A stretch of 64,000 nucleotides of DNA from JBDTSW01 sp963758845 (GTDB lineage: Bacteria; Actinomycetota; Thermoleophilia; Solirubrobacterales; 70-9). Location: NCBI GenBank assembly GCA_963758845.1, contig CAVWWX010000002.1, positions 558,001-622,000 on the forward strand, in the 5' to 3' direction. Below the pieces are notes generated by a model that searched no databases, was not told the origin of the DNA, and was given only the letters and a program-made list of their open reading frames with translations. Both the position numbers and the translations under genes were made by a program. Position 1 is the first letter of the stretch, and each line of letters starts with the position of its first letter. Positions 40,526 through 48,913 of this stretch are shown one piece after another.

Positions 40526-41416
40526 GTGGCCCGGCATCTGCTCACCGGCTCTGAGCTCGAGGGATCCGAGATCGCCTCGCTCTTGGCGCGCGCCGAGGAG
40601 CTGAAGGAGGGGCGCGGCGCGCGGGAGGGCTCGGGCTCGCTCGAGGGGCTTACGGTCGCGCTGTTCTTCGAGCTGCCGTCCACCCGCACCCGGATCTCGT
40701 TCCAGGTCGGCGTCTCCGAGCTGGGCGGGAATCCGCTGCCGCTGCGCGCCGACGAGCTTCAGCTCGGACGCGGCGAGTCGATCGCCGACACGGCTCGGGT
40801 CCTGTCGCGGATGGTGCACGGCATCGTGATCCGGTCGGCGTCCGACGAGACGGTCGCCGAGCTTGCCGCCGGCGCCGAGGTGCCGGTGATCAACGGGCTG
40901 ACCCCGGTGCATCACCCCTGCCAGGCGCTGGCCGACCTGCTCACCCTGCGCCAGCGCTTCGGCGAGGTCGCGGGGCTCAAGGTCGCCTACGTGGGCGACG
41001 GCAACAACGTCGCGCGCTCGCTGGCGATCGTCGGTGGCGCCGCGGGCGTCGAGGTCCGGGTGGCCTCGCCGGAGGGCTACGCGCTCGAGCCCGGCCTCGC
41101 CGCGCTCGACACGCACGATCCGGTGGAGGCCGCCACCGGGGCGGACGCGGTCTATACCGACGTGTGGGTGTCGATGGCCGACGAGCCGGACGCCCAGTCC
41201 CGCCGCGCCGCGCTGGCCCCGTTTCAGGTGAACGCGGGGCTGGTGGGCGCCGCGTCCAAGCGGGCGATCGTGATGCATTGCCTCCCCGCCCACCCCGGCG
41301 AGGAGATCACCGACGAGGTGCTACACGGCGAGCGCTCGGTGGTCTGGGACCAGGCCGAGAACCGGCTGCACGCCCAGAAGGCGCTGCTCGAGCTGCTGCT
41401 GGCGCCGGCGGCTTAG
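40526..41416 (+). CDS. argF: Ornithine carbamoyltransferase
   Basis: 296 residues from the GTG at 40526 (VARHLLTGSELEGSE). Carbamoyl-phosphate binding is by LFFELPSTRTRISFQ, followed by LTPVHHPCQALADLLT, YVGDGNNVARSLA (ornithine domain), DVWVSMADE and VMHCLPAHPGEEITDEVL with the catalytic Cys. HCLPAHPG replaces the more common HCLPAHRG. It makes citrulline from ornithine in arginine synthesis. No other arg genes are in the window, so it is separated from the usual arg cluster. Confidence 0.94.
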   Translation: MARHLLTGSELEGSEIASLLARAEELKEGRGAREGSGSLEGLTVALFFELPSTRTRISFQVGVSELGGNPLPLRADELQLGRGESIADTARVLSRMVHGIVIRSASDETVAELAAGAEVPVINGLTPVHHPCQALADLLTLRQRFGEVAGLKVAYVGDGNNVARSLAIVGGAAGVEVRVASPEGYALEPGLAALDTHDPVEAATGADAVYTDVWVSMADEPDAQSRRAALAPFQVNAGLVGAASKRAIVMHCLPAHPGEEITDEVLHGERSVVWDQAENRLHAQKALLELLLAPAA

Positions 41417-41463
41417 CGGCGGGTCGCCGGGATCACCTTTCCGCGATGCGCCGGTTTCGATCG

Positions 41464-42090
41464 CTAGGCGCGCAGGAGCTCGCGATACACGGCGACGGCC
41501 CGGTCGATCTCCGGCTCGCGATCCGCGATGACGTCCGAATAGAGGAATCCCTCGCCGATCCGCACGATCGCGAAGGCGAGGGTCTCGTCGTCGACCGAGC
41601 TCTGGAGGCGCCCGGCGCTGCGCTCCTCGGCGATCACGTGCTTGTAGACGGCGACGATCCCGGCCTGGACCGGCCCGTGCGCCGAGGCGAGGATGCGAAG
41701 CGCCGCCTCTGGCTCGGCGCCCAGGAAGCGGCGCAGCGGCAGGCGCGTGGACACGTCGCGCATGAACAGCTCGGCGACGGCGACCACCCGGCCCGGGCCG
41801 GCCTGTTCCGCCGCAGCCTCATACGCCCGGGCCATCGCGATCTTCGTCAGGTACCACCACACGGCGCCGAGGAGGACCTCGCGTGAGCCGCCGCGCCGGT
41901 AGAGGGTCGCGCGCGAGATGTCGAGCTGCCCGGCCAGCCCCTGCATGTCGAGGCGCCGCTCCTTGAGGACGGTCGCTAGCGCCGGGGCGAAGATCTCGCC
42001 GGGGATGTCCGCGGGGGGCTCGATGCGCCCAGCGACGATCTCGGCGATGAGATCTGCCTCGCCCGCGGCCGTGCGTCCTTGCGTAGCCAC
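41464..42090 (-). CDS. TetR-like regulator, QsdR-type
   Basis: 208 residues from the GTG at 42090 (VATQGRTAAGEADLIAEIVA). The helix-turn-helix is FAPALATVLKERRLDMQGLA followed by GQLDISRATLYRRGGSREVL, and the C-terminal helical ligand domain fits the QsdR subgroup. The inducer is unknown. A perfect 18-base palindrome lies about 260 bases upstream of the start, with a short open stretch between. An N-terminal extension in the same frame to 42171 is possible but looks non-conserved. Confidence 0.8.
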   Translation of the reverse strand: MATQGRTAAGEADLIAEIVAGRIEPPADIPGEIFAPALATVLKERRLDMQGLAGQLDISRATLYRRGGSREVLLGAVWWYLTKIAMARAYEAAAEQAGPGRVVAVAELFMRDVSTRLPLRRFLGAEPEAALRILASAHGPVQAGIVAVYKHVIAEERSAGRLQSSVDDETLAFAIVRIGEGFLYSDVIADREPEIDRAVAVYRELLRA

Positions 42091-42338
42091 GGCGAAACCG
42101 TACCCGCGGCCGCCGAGGTCATTCCCGCGCCGGGGCGCGACCCTTTCGCCTTGGGCGGCCCGTCCAGCCACCGGGGCTCGTCGAACCCCGCGTACTCCGG
42201 GATCGCCCCGTAGATGTGCTGGACGATCTCGGTGCGGCCGAGTGAGAGGGGTGCAGACCCCGTACCGCAGCTTGTTCCGCGTCGTTCGGCCCGCTGAGCT
42301 CCGCGGCGTCTACCGGCTCGTTCGAGGTTGCGCTCCAT
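42091..42338 (-). other. Leader region with an unassigned short coding-like segment
   Basis: This stretch precedes the QsdR-like gene. On the leftward strand the ATG at 42338 has GGAAGG four bases upstream. The frame reads MERNLERAGRRRGAQRAER, then, from about 42230, RTEIVQHIYGAIPEYAGFDE and PRWLDGPPKAKG, which looks like genuine high-GC3 coding sequence. The first third reads better in another frame (SNEPVDAAELSGPNDAEQAA). It may be a small frameshifted gene or the remnant of a larger one; the IPEYAGF segment faintly recalls molybdopterin oxidoreductases, but I would not assign it. A GGGGT-gcag-ACCCC hairpin is at 42248-42261. Confidence 0.35.
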
Positions 42339-42349
42339 GACCTTCCGCC

Positions 42350-42367
42350 TACGAACGTGTGTTCGTA
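42350..42367. promoter_or_regulatory. Perfect palindrome TACGAACGTGTGTTCGTA (TetR operator or LexA box)
   Basis: A 7-4-7 perfect palindrome, starting 12 bases upstream of the leftward ATG at 42338. The core CGAACGTGTGTTCG satisfies the Gram-positive SOS box CGAACRNRYGTTCG at every position. It also has the form of TetR-family operators, and a TetR-like gene lies downstream. Autoregulation by that regulator is my first choice and LexA control the second. Confidence 0.6.
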
Positions 42368-42418
42368 TTCTGGCTGGCCCGACGGACGGAAGCGCTCACC
42401 TAGACTGCGATCTGAACC

Positions 42419-42490
42419 GGCCCCGTGGTGTAACGGTTAGCACGGTAGGTTTTCAACCTATTAGCGCGAGTTCGACTCTCGCCGGGGCTA
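42419..42490 (+). tRNA. tRNA-Glu (anticodon TTC)
   Basis: Cloverleaf: acceptor GGCCCCG pairing with CGGGGCT (one G-U pair), anticodon arm TAGG-TTTTCAA-CCTA giving TTC, and T arm GCGAG-TTCGACT-CTCGC. Discriminator base A at 42490; CCA is not encoded. The gene lies between the TetR operator and lgt, in a gap with no other feature. Confidence 0.93.
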
Positions 42491-42537
42491 TCGGCAGCGC
42501 GCGAGCAGGGTTCGAATCGGCAGGCCGCGACTTCTAG

Positions 42538-43320
42538 ATGCAACCCGAACTCGACATCGGTCCCCTCACCCTGCAGACCTTCGGGCTCTGCTTCGCCGCC
42601 GGCTTCGCCGCGTCCGGCGCCCTCATCTGGCGCCGGCTGGTGGAGTGGGGCAAGCCCGGCGACTGGGCCTACGAGATGGTGTTCGCCGCGCTCGTGGGCG
42701 GCGTCGTCGGCTCCCGCCTCGACTTCATCATCGAGAACTACGACGACGTCAAGGACGACCTTCTCGGCAACATCTTCTCCGGCTCCGGGCTCGTCTGGTA
42801 CGGCGGCCTGATCGGCGGCGCGATCGGGGTGGTCATCTGGGCCCGCTACCGCGGGATGCTGAACATCTCGCTGCTCGACCTCAGCGCCGTGCCCCTCGCG
42901 CTCGGGTACGCGATCGGGCGGATCGGCTGCCAGCTCTCCGGCGACGGCGACTACGGGCAGCCCTGGGACGGACCGTGGGCGATGGCCTACCCGGACGGGA
43001 CCGTCGCCACCGACGTGCCGGTCCACCCGACGCCGATCTACGAGACGCTGACGATGGGCCTCGTCGCCTACGCGCTCTGGCGGCTGCGCGACCGCTACCG
43101 CCCCGGCATCCTCTTCGCGCTCTACCTGGTGTTCGCCGGCGCCGAGCGTTTCCTGGTCGAGTTCATCCGCCGCAACGACGACGTCCTGGCGGGCCTCACC
43201 CAGGCGCAGGTGTTCAGCGTCGCGATGATGCTGGCCGGCGGGATCTGGATCGCCCGCATCGCTCGCCGCGGCGAGCTGCTGCGCGAGCCGGCCGCGAACG
43301 AGCCCGTCGCTCAGACGTGA
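42538..43320 (+). CDS. lgt: Prolipoprotein diacylglyceryl transferase
   Basis: 260 residues with about seven membrane spans. The Lgt signature region is LGYAIGRIGCQLSGDGDYGQ, with the essential Arg; HPTPIYETL follows, and the C-terminal AGAERFLVEFIRRNDD is typical. It moves diacylglycerol from phosphatidylglycerol to the lipobox Cys of prolipoproteins, such as the sulfatase at 1089 and the EEP lipoprotein at 55116. Start ATG 42538, directly after the TAG ending the upstream frame. The 3' end overlaps the convergent ZIP transporter gene by ten bases. Confidence 0.95.
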   Translation: MQPELDIGPLTLQTFGLCFAAGFAASGALIWRRLVEWGKPGDWAYEMVFAALVGGVVGSRLDFIIENYDDVKDDLLGNIFSGSGLVWYGGLIGGAIGVVIWARYRGMLNISLLDLSAVPLALGYAIGRIGCQLSGDGDYGQPWDGPWAMAYPDGTVATDVPVHPTPIYETLTMGLVAYALWRLRDRYRPGILFALYLVFAGAERFLVEFIRRNDDVLAGLTQAQVFSVAMMLAGGIWIARIARRGELLREPAANEPVAQT

Positions 43321-44033
43321 GCGATCCGCGAGATCGCGAACACGAAGACGAAGCCCAGCACCGTCAGCGCCACGCGCCCCCACGAGCCATGCTCGTGATG
43401 CGCCTCCGGCAGCAGGTCGGTGCCGCCCAAATAGAGGAAGAAGCCGGCGTACAGCGCCAGGATGTGGCCGAGCGCGACGTCGGAGATCGTGATCGCGCTG
43501 CCGACGATCGCGCCCAGCACCGGAGCGACCGCGTCGACGCGGAGCCAGCGCACGGCCTGCTTGCGATCACCTGACTGGCTGAGCACGAACGACACGGTGT
43601 TGAGCCCGTCCGCGAAGTCGTGGGCCACCACGGCGAGGAACACCAACAGCCCGGTCTCGGTGTTGACGCCGAACGCCAGGCCGATGCCGAGGCCGTCGAT
43701 GAAGCTGTGGGCGGACAGCCCCAGCGCACCCGCCACCCCGACCTGGTGGTGGGAGCGAGCCTGCTCGGGATCGTCGCGGTGATGCAGCACGAGGACCCGC
43801 TCCAACAGGAAGAAGCCCAGGAAGCCGGCGCCGATCAGGAGCGCCGCGTCGTGCGGATCGCCCATCAGCTCGACCGCCTCGGGCATCACGTCGAAGATCG
43901 CGACCGCGACCACGATCCCTCCACTCAGCGCGAGCACCGTCGGCAGCGTGTGGGCGAAGCGCAGACCCAGGTAGCCGCCGGCCAGCGTGCCCGCCATCAC
44001 GACGATGCCCAGGGGGATCGCGATCCATTCCAT
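43311..44033 (-). CDS. ZIP-family divalent metal transporter
   Basis: 240 residues, about eight membrane helices. The ZIP metal-transport motifs are GLSAHSFIDGLGIGLAFG (helix 4) and VVAHDFADGLNTVSFVL (helix 5), with a His-rich cytoplasmic loop VLHHRDDPEQARSHHQ. Family members import zinc or iron, occasionally manganese; the metal cannot be told. Start ATG 44033. Convergent with lgt (ten-base overlap). Confidence 0.9.
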   Translation of the reverse strand: MEWIAIPLGIVVMAGTLAGGYLGLRFAHTLPTVLALSGGIVVAVAIFDVMPEAVELMGDPHDAALLIGAGFLGFFLLERVLVLHHRDDPEQARSHHQVGVAGALGLSAHSFIDGLGIGLAFGVNTETGLLVFLAVVAHDFADGLNTVSFVLSQSGDRKQAVRWLRVDAVAPVLGAIVGSAITISDVALGHILALYAGFFLYLGGTDLLPEAHHEHGSWGRVALTVLGFVFVFAISRIAHV

Positions 44034-44071
44034 GCAGGGATTAGACAGAGGTTGTCAAGGCCTGGGCGCTC

Positions 44072-44824
44072 CTAGGCCCCGCGCAGCATCCCGCCGTCGA
44101 GCGGGATCACGGTCCCAGTGAGGAACGACGCGCGGTCCGAGCTGAGGAAAGCGACCAGGTCGCCGAACTCCTCCGGCTGGCCCAGCCGGCCCGCCGGCAC
44201 CCCCTCGGCGGCGCCGCGCTCCATCTCCTCCCAGGAGCCCCAGTTCGAGGCCAGCCGGTCGGTCGCGAAGCGGCCGGTCGCGACCGTGTTCACGGTGATC
44301 CCGTCGGCTGCCACCTCGCTCGCCAGCGTCTTCAGGAACCCGACTGCCGCCATCCGATGCGTGTTCGACAGCGTCAGGTGCGGGATCGGCTCGCGCACCG
44401 AGCTGGACGCCACATTCGTGATCCGGCCCCATCCCCGCTCACGCATCGAGGGCAGCGTGGCCCCAACCAGCGCCCGGGGCGACAGCACCAGCTCGCGGTA
44501 CGCCGTCTCCCACTCCTCGGTCGAGTTGTCGAGGGCGGCGCCCAGCGGCGGCCCGCCCGTGTTCAGGACCAGGATCTCCACTTCTCCCAGCCGGTCGGCC
44601 ACCTCGCCAGGCAGCGCTGCCATCCGGTCGAGGTCCACCGAGTCGGCCACCAGCGCCACCGTCTCACCCTCGATCTCGGCCGCGGCCGCCTCGATCCGGT
44701 CGGCCGAGCGGCTGGCCATCGCCACCCGCGCTCCCTCGCGCGCGAGGGCCTGCGCGATGCCGCGCCCGATGCCCTTGCTGGCGCCCATCACGAGCGCCAC
44801 GCGTCCATCTAGGCCCAAGTCCAC
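44072..44824 (-). CDS. SDR-family protein with Tyr/Lys catalytic pair replaced
   Basis: 250 residues. The dinucleotide site GASKGIGRGIAQALAREG and the NTGG segment (usual NNAG) are present. At the active site the sequence is NVASSSVREPIPHLTLSNTHR: Ser is kept but the YxxxK motif is replaced by S-N-T-H-R. This matches an SDR subgroup related to 3-oxoacyl reductases (BKR-like) in which the motif is regularly missing, so activity may differ or be lost. The C terminus VIPLDGGMLRGA is normal. Divergent from the catalase-like gene. Confidence 0.85.
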   Translation of the reverse strand: MDLGLDGRVALVMGASKGIGRGIAQALAREGARVAMASRSADRIEAAAAEIEGETVALVADSVDLDRMAALPGEVADRLGEVEILVLNTGGPPLGAALDNSTEEWETAYRELVLSPRALVGATLPSMRERGWGRITNVASSSVREPIPHLTLSNTHRMAAVGFLKTLASEVAADGITVNTVATGRFATDRLASNWGSWEEMERGAAEGVPAGRLGQPEEFGDLVAFLSSDRASFLTGTVIPLDGGMLRGA

Positions 44825-44849
44825 GCGCGCAAGCTATAGGTTGGCGTGC

Positions 44850-45800
44850 GTGGCCGAGGGGAACCAAGGCGTGCCGGAGGGCGGTGAGATCCACCGGCAG
44901 CTGATCGCGGCGATGGGGGAGATCGGCGGCGTTCACAGCGGCCGGCGCGCCGTCCACGCCAAGGGCGTCTGGGCCGAGGGCACCTTCACCGGGACCGCCG
45001 AGGCCGCCGGGCTGTCCGCGAGCCCGCACCTGGCGGGCGAGGCCGTGCCCGCCCTCATCCGCTTCTCGAAGGCCAGTGGCAACCCCGAGACCCACGACGC
45101 GGCCCGCGACGGCGGCGGGATGGCGGTGAAGCTGCGCCCGCCGGGCGCCGACGAGTGGGACATCATCGGCGTCGGCCCGCCCGTCTTCGTCTCCCGCACG
45201 GTCGACGACTTCCTCGAGCTGCTGCGGCTGCGAAAGCCCGACCCCGAGACGGGCCAGCCCGACATGGCGGCGCTCGGGGAGTTCCTGGGCAAGCACCCCG
45301 AGGCCCAGCTCGCGATCCAATCCACCCTGGGCTCCGAGCCCCCGGCCAGCTTCGCGTCGGTCCCCTACTTCAGCCCGCACGCGTTTGCCCTGACCGACGC
45401 CGGCGGCGCCCAGACCTGGGTGCGGTGGCACTGGCGGCCGCCCGACGGCGAGAAGCGGCTACCCGACGACGAGGCTCGGGCCCTTGGACGCGACTACCTG
45501 CGCGATGAGCTCGAGAGCCGGGTCGCCGAGGGGCCCGTCGCGATGGACCTCGCCTTCCAGCTCCGAGGCGACGGCGACTCGCTGACCGATCCCACCGAGC
45601 TCTGGCCTGAAGAGCGCGAGACGATCGTCGCCGGGCGCCTGGAGCTAACGGCGGTCGTGGAGGACCCCGAGGGCGACGGGCACATCGAGGTCTTCGACCC
45701 CATGCGCCTTCCCGCGGGCATCGAGCCGTCCGACGACGAGATCCTGCACGCGCGCCCCCGCGCGTACTCCGTATCGGCGTACCGCCGCCTCGAGGAGTAG
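44850..45800 (+). CDS. Catalase-family (SrpA-like) haem peroxidase
   Basis: 316 residues from the GTG at 44850; TTG at 44841 in frame is an alternative. The small-catalase core is visible: RRAVHAKGVWAEGTFT with the distal His, ALIRFSKASGNPETHDAARD, GGGMAVKLRPPG, and DIIGVGPPVFVSRTVDDFLE. It is half the length of classical catalases and lacks the distal Asn segment, as in SrpA-type proteins that act as organic peroxidases. The CPA antiporter gene starts seven bases downstream, suggesting one operon. Confidence 0.82.
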   Translation: MAEGNQGVPEGGEIHRQLIAAMGEIGGVHSGRRAVHAKGVWAEGTFTGTAEAAGLSASPHLAGEAVPALIRFSKASGNPETHDAARDGGGMAVKLRPPGADEWDIIGVGPPVFVSRTVDDFLELLRLRKPDPETGQPDMAALGEFLGKHPEAQLAIQSTLGSEPPASFASVPYFSPHAFALTDAGGAQTWVRWHWRPPDGEKRLPDDEARALGRDYLRDELESRVAEGPVAMDLAFQLRGDGDSLTDPTELWPEERETIVAGRLELTAVVEDPEGDGHIEVFDPMRLPAGIEPSDDEILHARPRAYSVSAYRRLEE

Positions 45801-45806
45801 CCCGCC

Positions 45807-46998
45807 GTGGAGAACCCCTCGCTCGAGCTCGCGGCGATCCTCGCCGCGGCGGTGGGGGCACAACTCCTGGCCGCCCGGTTTCGCCTCCCGGCGATCGTCC
45901 CGCTGCTGGTGGCGGGCGTGCTCTTGGGCCCCTACGTCATCGACGTGATCGACCCCAACGCCCTGCTCGGCGAGCTGATCGACCCGATCGTCGCCCTGGC
46001 CGTCGGGGCGATCCTCTTCGACGGATCCCTCTCGCTGCAGCGCAAGCAGCTCGAGCACGGCGTCGGCGGCGTCGTCGTGCGCCTGATCACGCTGGGAGTC
46101 GCACTGACCTGGGGGCTGGCAGGCGGCGCTGCGGCGCTGGTCCTCGGCGTCGATCACCGCATCGCGATCGTGCTGGGCGCTGTGCTGACGCTCTCCGGGC
46201 CCGACCGTGGTCCTCCCGCTCCTCGACTTCGTCCGCGCCAAGCCCCGCCCCGACGCGGTACTGCGGTGGGAGGGCATCCTGGTCGACCCGATCGGGGCGA
46301 TTCTCGCCGTGCTCACATACCACGCGGTGATCAGCGGCGACGGCGGCTTCGACGCCACCGAGTTCCTGGTCACGATCGGCGTCGGCGCCGCGGCCGGGCT
46401 CGTCGGCGCGGTCCTCCTGACGCTCCTGCTCAGCAAACGCCGCTTCGAGGCTGCCCTGGAGGCCATCGCCACCCTGGCCATCGTGCTGCTCGCGGTCGCC
46501 ACTGCCAGCGCCCTCTCCGACGACGCGGGACTCGTGACGGCCATCGTCATGGGCGTCGTCTTGGCTCACCAGCAGCACGAGCTGATCGCGCGGGCGCCCG
46601 CCTTCAGTGAGATCCTCGTGACCCTGCTGCTGGGCGTCCTCTTCGTCGTTCTCTCGGCTCGGGTCGACCCCGCGGCGGTGGTCGATCTGGGCTGGAAGGG
46701 GCTCGCCTTCGTCGCCATCCTGATCTTCCTGGTCCGCCCGCTCGTAGTTGCCGTCACGACCGCCGGATCGTCGCTCACGAACCAGGAGCGTGGCCTGCTG
46801 GCCTGGATGATGCCGCGGGGGATCGTGGCTGCCGCCACCGTCTCCTCGTTCGAGACGGGGCTCACCGACGCGGGCATCCCCGACGCCGGCGTGATCGTGC
46901 CCGCCACGTTCCTCGTAATCGCCGTGACCGTCGTCGTCTACGGCCTGACCGCTCGCCCCCTGGCGCTGCGTCTCGGGGTCGCCGAGCGGGACGGCTGA
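45807..46998 (+). CDS. CPA1-type Na+/H+ antiporter (one frameshift)
   Basis: About 397 residues, twelve or so hydrophobic helices. It starts with GTG 45807 (MENPSLELAAILAAAVGAQL). The frame changes in a C-run near 46203: LGAVLTLSGP is followed by TVVLPLLDFVRAKPRPDAVL. The block LRWEGILVDPIGAILAVL holds the conserved Asp of transport helix 5 in NhaP/CPA1 exchangers, and LLAWMMPRGIVAAATVSSF is the typical late helix. It should exchange Na+ or K+ for protons. No RCK domain is present. Confidence 0.88.
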
Positions 46999-47024
46999 GT
47001 CCGGCGCGGCGGCATAATCCCCGC

Positions 47025-47097
47025 GGGCGGTTAGCTCAGTTGGGAGAGCGGCACGTTTACACCGTGTAGGTCGCCGGTTCGAGCCCGGCACCGCCCA
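47025..47097 (+). tRNA. tRNA-Val (anticodon TAC)
   Basis: Acceptor GGGCGGT pairs with ACCGCCC, D arm GCTC-AGTTGGGA-GAGC, anticodon arm GCACG-TTTACAC-CGTGT giving TAC, T arm CCGGT/TCGAGCC-type with GGTTCGAGCC. Discriminator A at 47097. A CATAAT box at 47013-47018 may be its -10 element. The following protein gene starts 10 bases after the tRNA. Confidence 0.95.
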
Positions 47098-47107
47098 TGC
47101 CCGTCCC

Positions 47108-47584
47108 ATGGAGCCTCAGCAGAACACCCGCGCACGGGCGCTGATCGCGATCGGGGCCATGCTCGGCCTCGGCGTGCTGGTCGGCGGGATCCTCGTCCTC
47201 GGTGGCGGCGACGACAGCGCGGCCAAGCCAGCGCCCGAGGAGTGCGTCGAGCTCTGGAACTCCGACGAGAAGGCGCTGCGCACCGGCGCCCACAACTCCG
47301 CGGCCCACAGTTACACCCGGGTGCAGGTCGCCTATGCCGACGACCAGGCCGAGAGCCTCAGCACCGATCCTGTCGACGGCGGGGGCTGCATCGTGGTCTT
47401 CGCGGCGCAGGCGCTCGACCCCGAGCCCGTGGCGGCGGCCGAGATCTACCTGGACGGGACCTGGACGCCGATGTCCACCCTGCTGCCGGACTTCGCCCGC
47501 CTGGCGGAGCTCCAGAGCGACGCGCTGGCCGGCGCCAACGCTGAGCTCGCGACCGACGGCCGCGTCTCGGCGCTCGATACCTGA
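47108..47584 (+). CDS. Hypothetical protein with one N-terminal membrane anchor
   Basis: 158 residues. Residues 9-32 (ARALIAIGAMLGLGVLVGGI) form one transmembrane helix, followed by a Gly/Asp linker and a small soluble domain (EECVELWNSDEKALRTGAHN, then GGGCIVVFAAQALDPEPVAA) with two Cys that could form a disulfide. Topology suggests an extracytoplasmic domain. I do not recognise a family. It starts ten bases after tRNA-Val, so it may be transcribed from the tRNA promoter. Confidence 0.7.
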   Translation: MEPQQNTRARALIAIGAMLGLGVLVGGILVLGGGDDSAAKPAPEECVELWNSDEKALRTGAHNSAAHSYTRVQVAYADDQAESLSTDPVDGGGCIVVFAAQALDPEPVAAAEIYLDGTWTPMSTLLPDFARLAELQSDALAGANAELATDGRVSALDT

Positions 47585-47595
47585 GACCGGGGGCG

Positions 47596-47973
47596 CTAGC
47601 CCCAGGCGACCATGGACTGCGGGTCGTCCGGGTCGACCTTGACGGTGATCTCCTGGCCGACCTTCTGCTGGAAGGCCTCGGCGGACGCCAGGATCAGGTC
47701 CTGATTGAACGTGCAGCTGTAGGGCGCGCCGCCAACCGGCTGGACCTCGACCGCCAGGGTGTGCTCGATGCCGCCGCCGACCGACGTCTTGCCGGTGGGC
47801 GTCAGTGACTGCAGGATCGCCTTCTGCTCAACCCCCGCCGTGGCGAGCTTCTGCATCTTCGCCGCCGTCGCGGCGGTGTCGGAGGACATGCCCTCGCTCA
47901 CTGCCTGCCCGCCCGCCTTGGCCGTGTCGGCGGCCTGCGCGGCCGCGTCCTTCATCCGGTCCATGAGACCCAT
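47596..47973 (-). CDS. Hypothetical protein with amphipathic N-terminal helix
   Basis: 125 residues from the ATG at 47973. The N-terminal part MGLMDRMKDAAAQAADTAKA is a long amphipathic Ala-rich helix. The C-terminal beta-rich part (HTLAVEVQPVGGAPYSCTFN, then VGQEITVKVDPDDPQSMVAWG) resembles the small SHOCT-less DUF domain seen in actinobacterial regulatory membrane proteins, ending in the V-x-VDPxxP-like strand. No function is assignable. It follows the alpha/beta hydrolase gene by 53 bases. Confidence 0.65.
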   Translation of the reverse strand: MGLMDRMKDAAAQAADTAKAGGQAVSEGMSSDTAATAAKMQKLATAGVEQKAILQSLTPTGKTSVGGGIEHTLAVEVQPVGGAPYSCTFNQDLILASAEAFQQKVGQEITVKVDPDDPQSMVAWG

Positions 47974-48026
47974 CTCCGCTCTCCTATCCGTCCGGGCCGT
48001 GCCCGTCCACGCTTGCGCCGGCGACT

Positions 48027-48800
48027 CTATCCCGATCCGGCCGTCTCGCTCGCCTCGAGCAGGACGCGCGCGACCCCCTCGGGGTCGTCCCAGGTGGGCG
48101 TGTGCCCCCAGCCGGGCATGGTCATGAAGCGTGCGCCGGGCGGGGTTCGCGTCCGGCTGGGCGGTGCGACGATCCGGTCGGCCTCGCCCCACACCAGCGT
48201 CACCGGCACGTCGATCAGTCCCTCGTGCTCGAACGGCTGGGCGCGCATCGCCTCGTTGGCCACGGCGTACCCGGGGGCGGCCAGGTAGCCGGTGACGAGG
48301 TCCCGCGCGGCATCCGTCGGGACGCGCTCGGGGTGCGCCACCGTGCTCCGGAGCAGGGCGTTCTTGCCGCGCTCGGTCCGAAGCACGAGGTTCAGGAGAG
48401 GACGAAGCCGGCGGCCGATTCTCTGGCTCTCGATTCGCCGCGGCCCCAGCGGGTTCCGCCACAGCCCGGCCGGCGAGATCCCCACCACCGTTCGCGCCTG
48501 GCCGCGCTTGGCCATCTCCAGGCAGACCCAGGCGCCGAGTGAGTTCCCCGCCACGTCCGCCCGCTCGATCCCCAGCTCGCTGCACAGTCCGGCCACCTGG
48601 GCGGCCAGGTTCGCCGCGGTCGCGGGCGTGCCGGGCGCCAGCGGGTCGGATCCCCCGAATCCGGGCAGGTCGGGCACGATCACGTCACGCCGGGCCTCGA
48701 GCCTCTCGACGACGGGCGCCCACAGGGCGCCCGTGCCACCGAGGCCGTGCACCAGCACCAGGGGCGGGCCGCTCCCGCTGCGACGAAAGTTGAGCCCCAT
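48027..48800 (-). CDS. Alpha/beta-hydrolase
   Basis: 257 residues from the ATG at 48800. Oxyanion-hole segment LVLVHGLGGTGALWAPVV, nucleophile elbow VAGNSLGAWV (G-x-S-x-G), acid LVWGEADRIVAPPS, and His MPGWGHTPTWDDPEGV complete the triad. There is no signal peptide. Most like esterase/lipase or haloalkane-dehalogenase-type folds of broad function; the substrate cannot be inferred. Divergent from the GGDEF-EAL gene, with 113 bases between starts. Confidence 0.88.
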   Translation of the reverse strand: MGLNFRRSGSGPPLVLVHGLGGTGALWAPVVERLEARRDVIVPDLPGFGGSDPLAPGTPATAANLAAQVAGLCSELGIERADVAGNSLGAWVCLEMAKRGQARTVVGISPAGLWRNPLGPRRIESQRIGRRLRPLLNLVLRTERGKNALLRSTVAHPERVPTDAARDLVTGYLAAPGYAVANEAMRAQPFEHEGLIDVPVTLVWGEADRIVAPPSRTRTPPGARFMTMPGWGHTPTWDDPEGVARVLLEASETAGSG

Positions 48801-48913
48801 TGGTGCCCGCAAGCGTAGACGGCGCCCACCGACGGCCCGCGCCCTCAAGCTCCGTTTCGGCCGATGCCGCCCTCGGGGCAGGGAGTCGAGCGGCGACCGA
48901 GAACTACAGTCGG

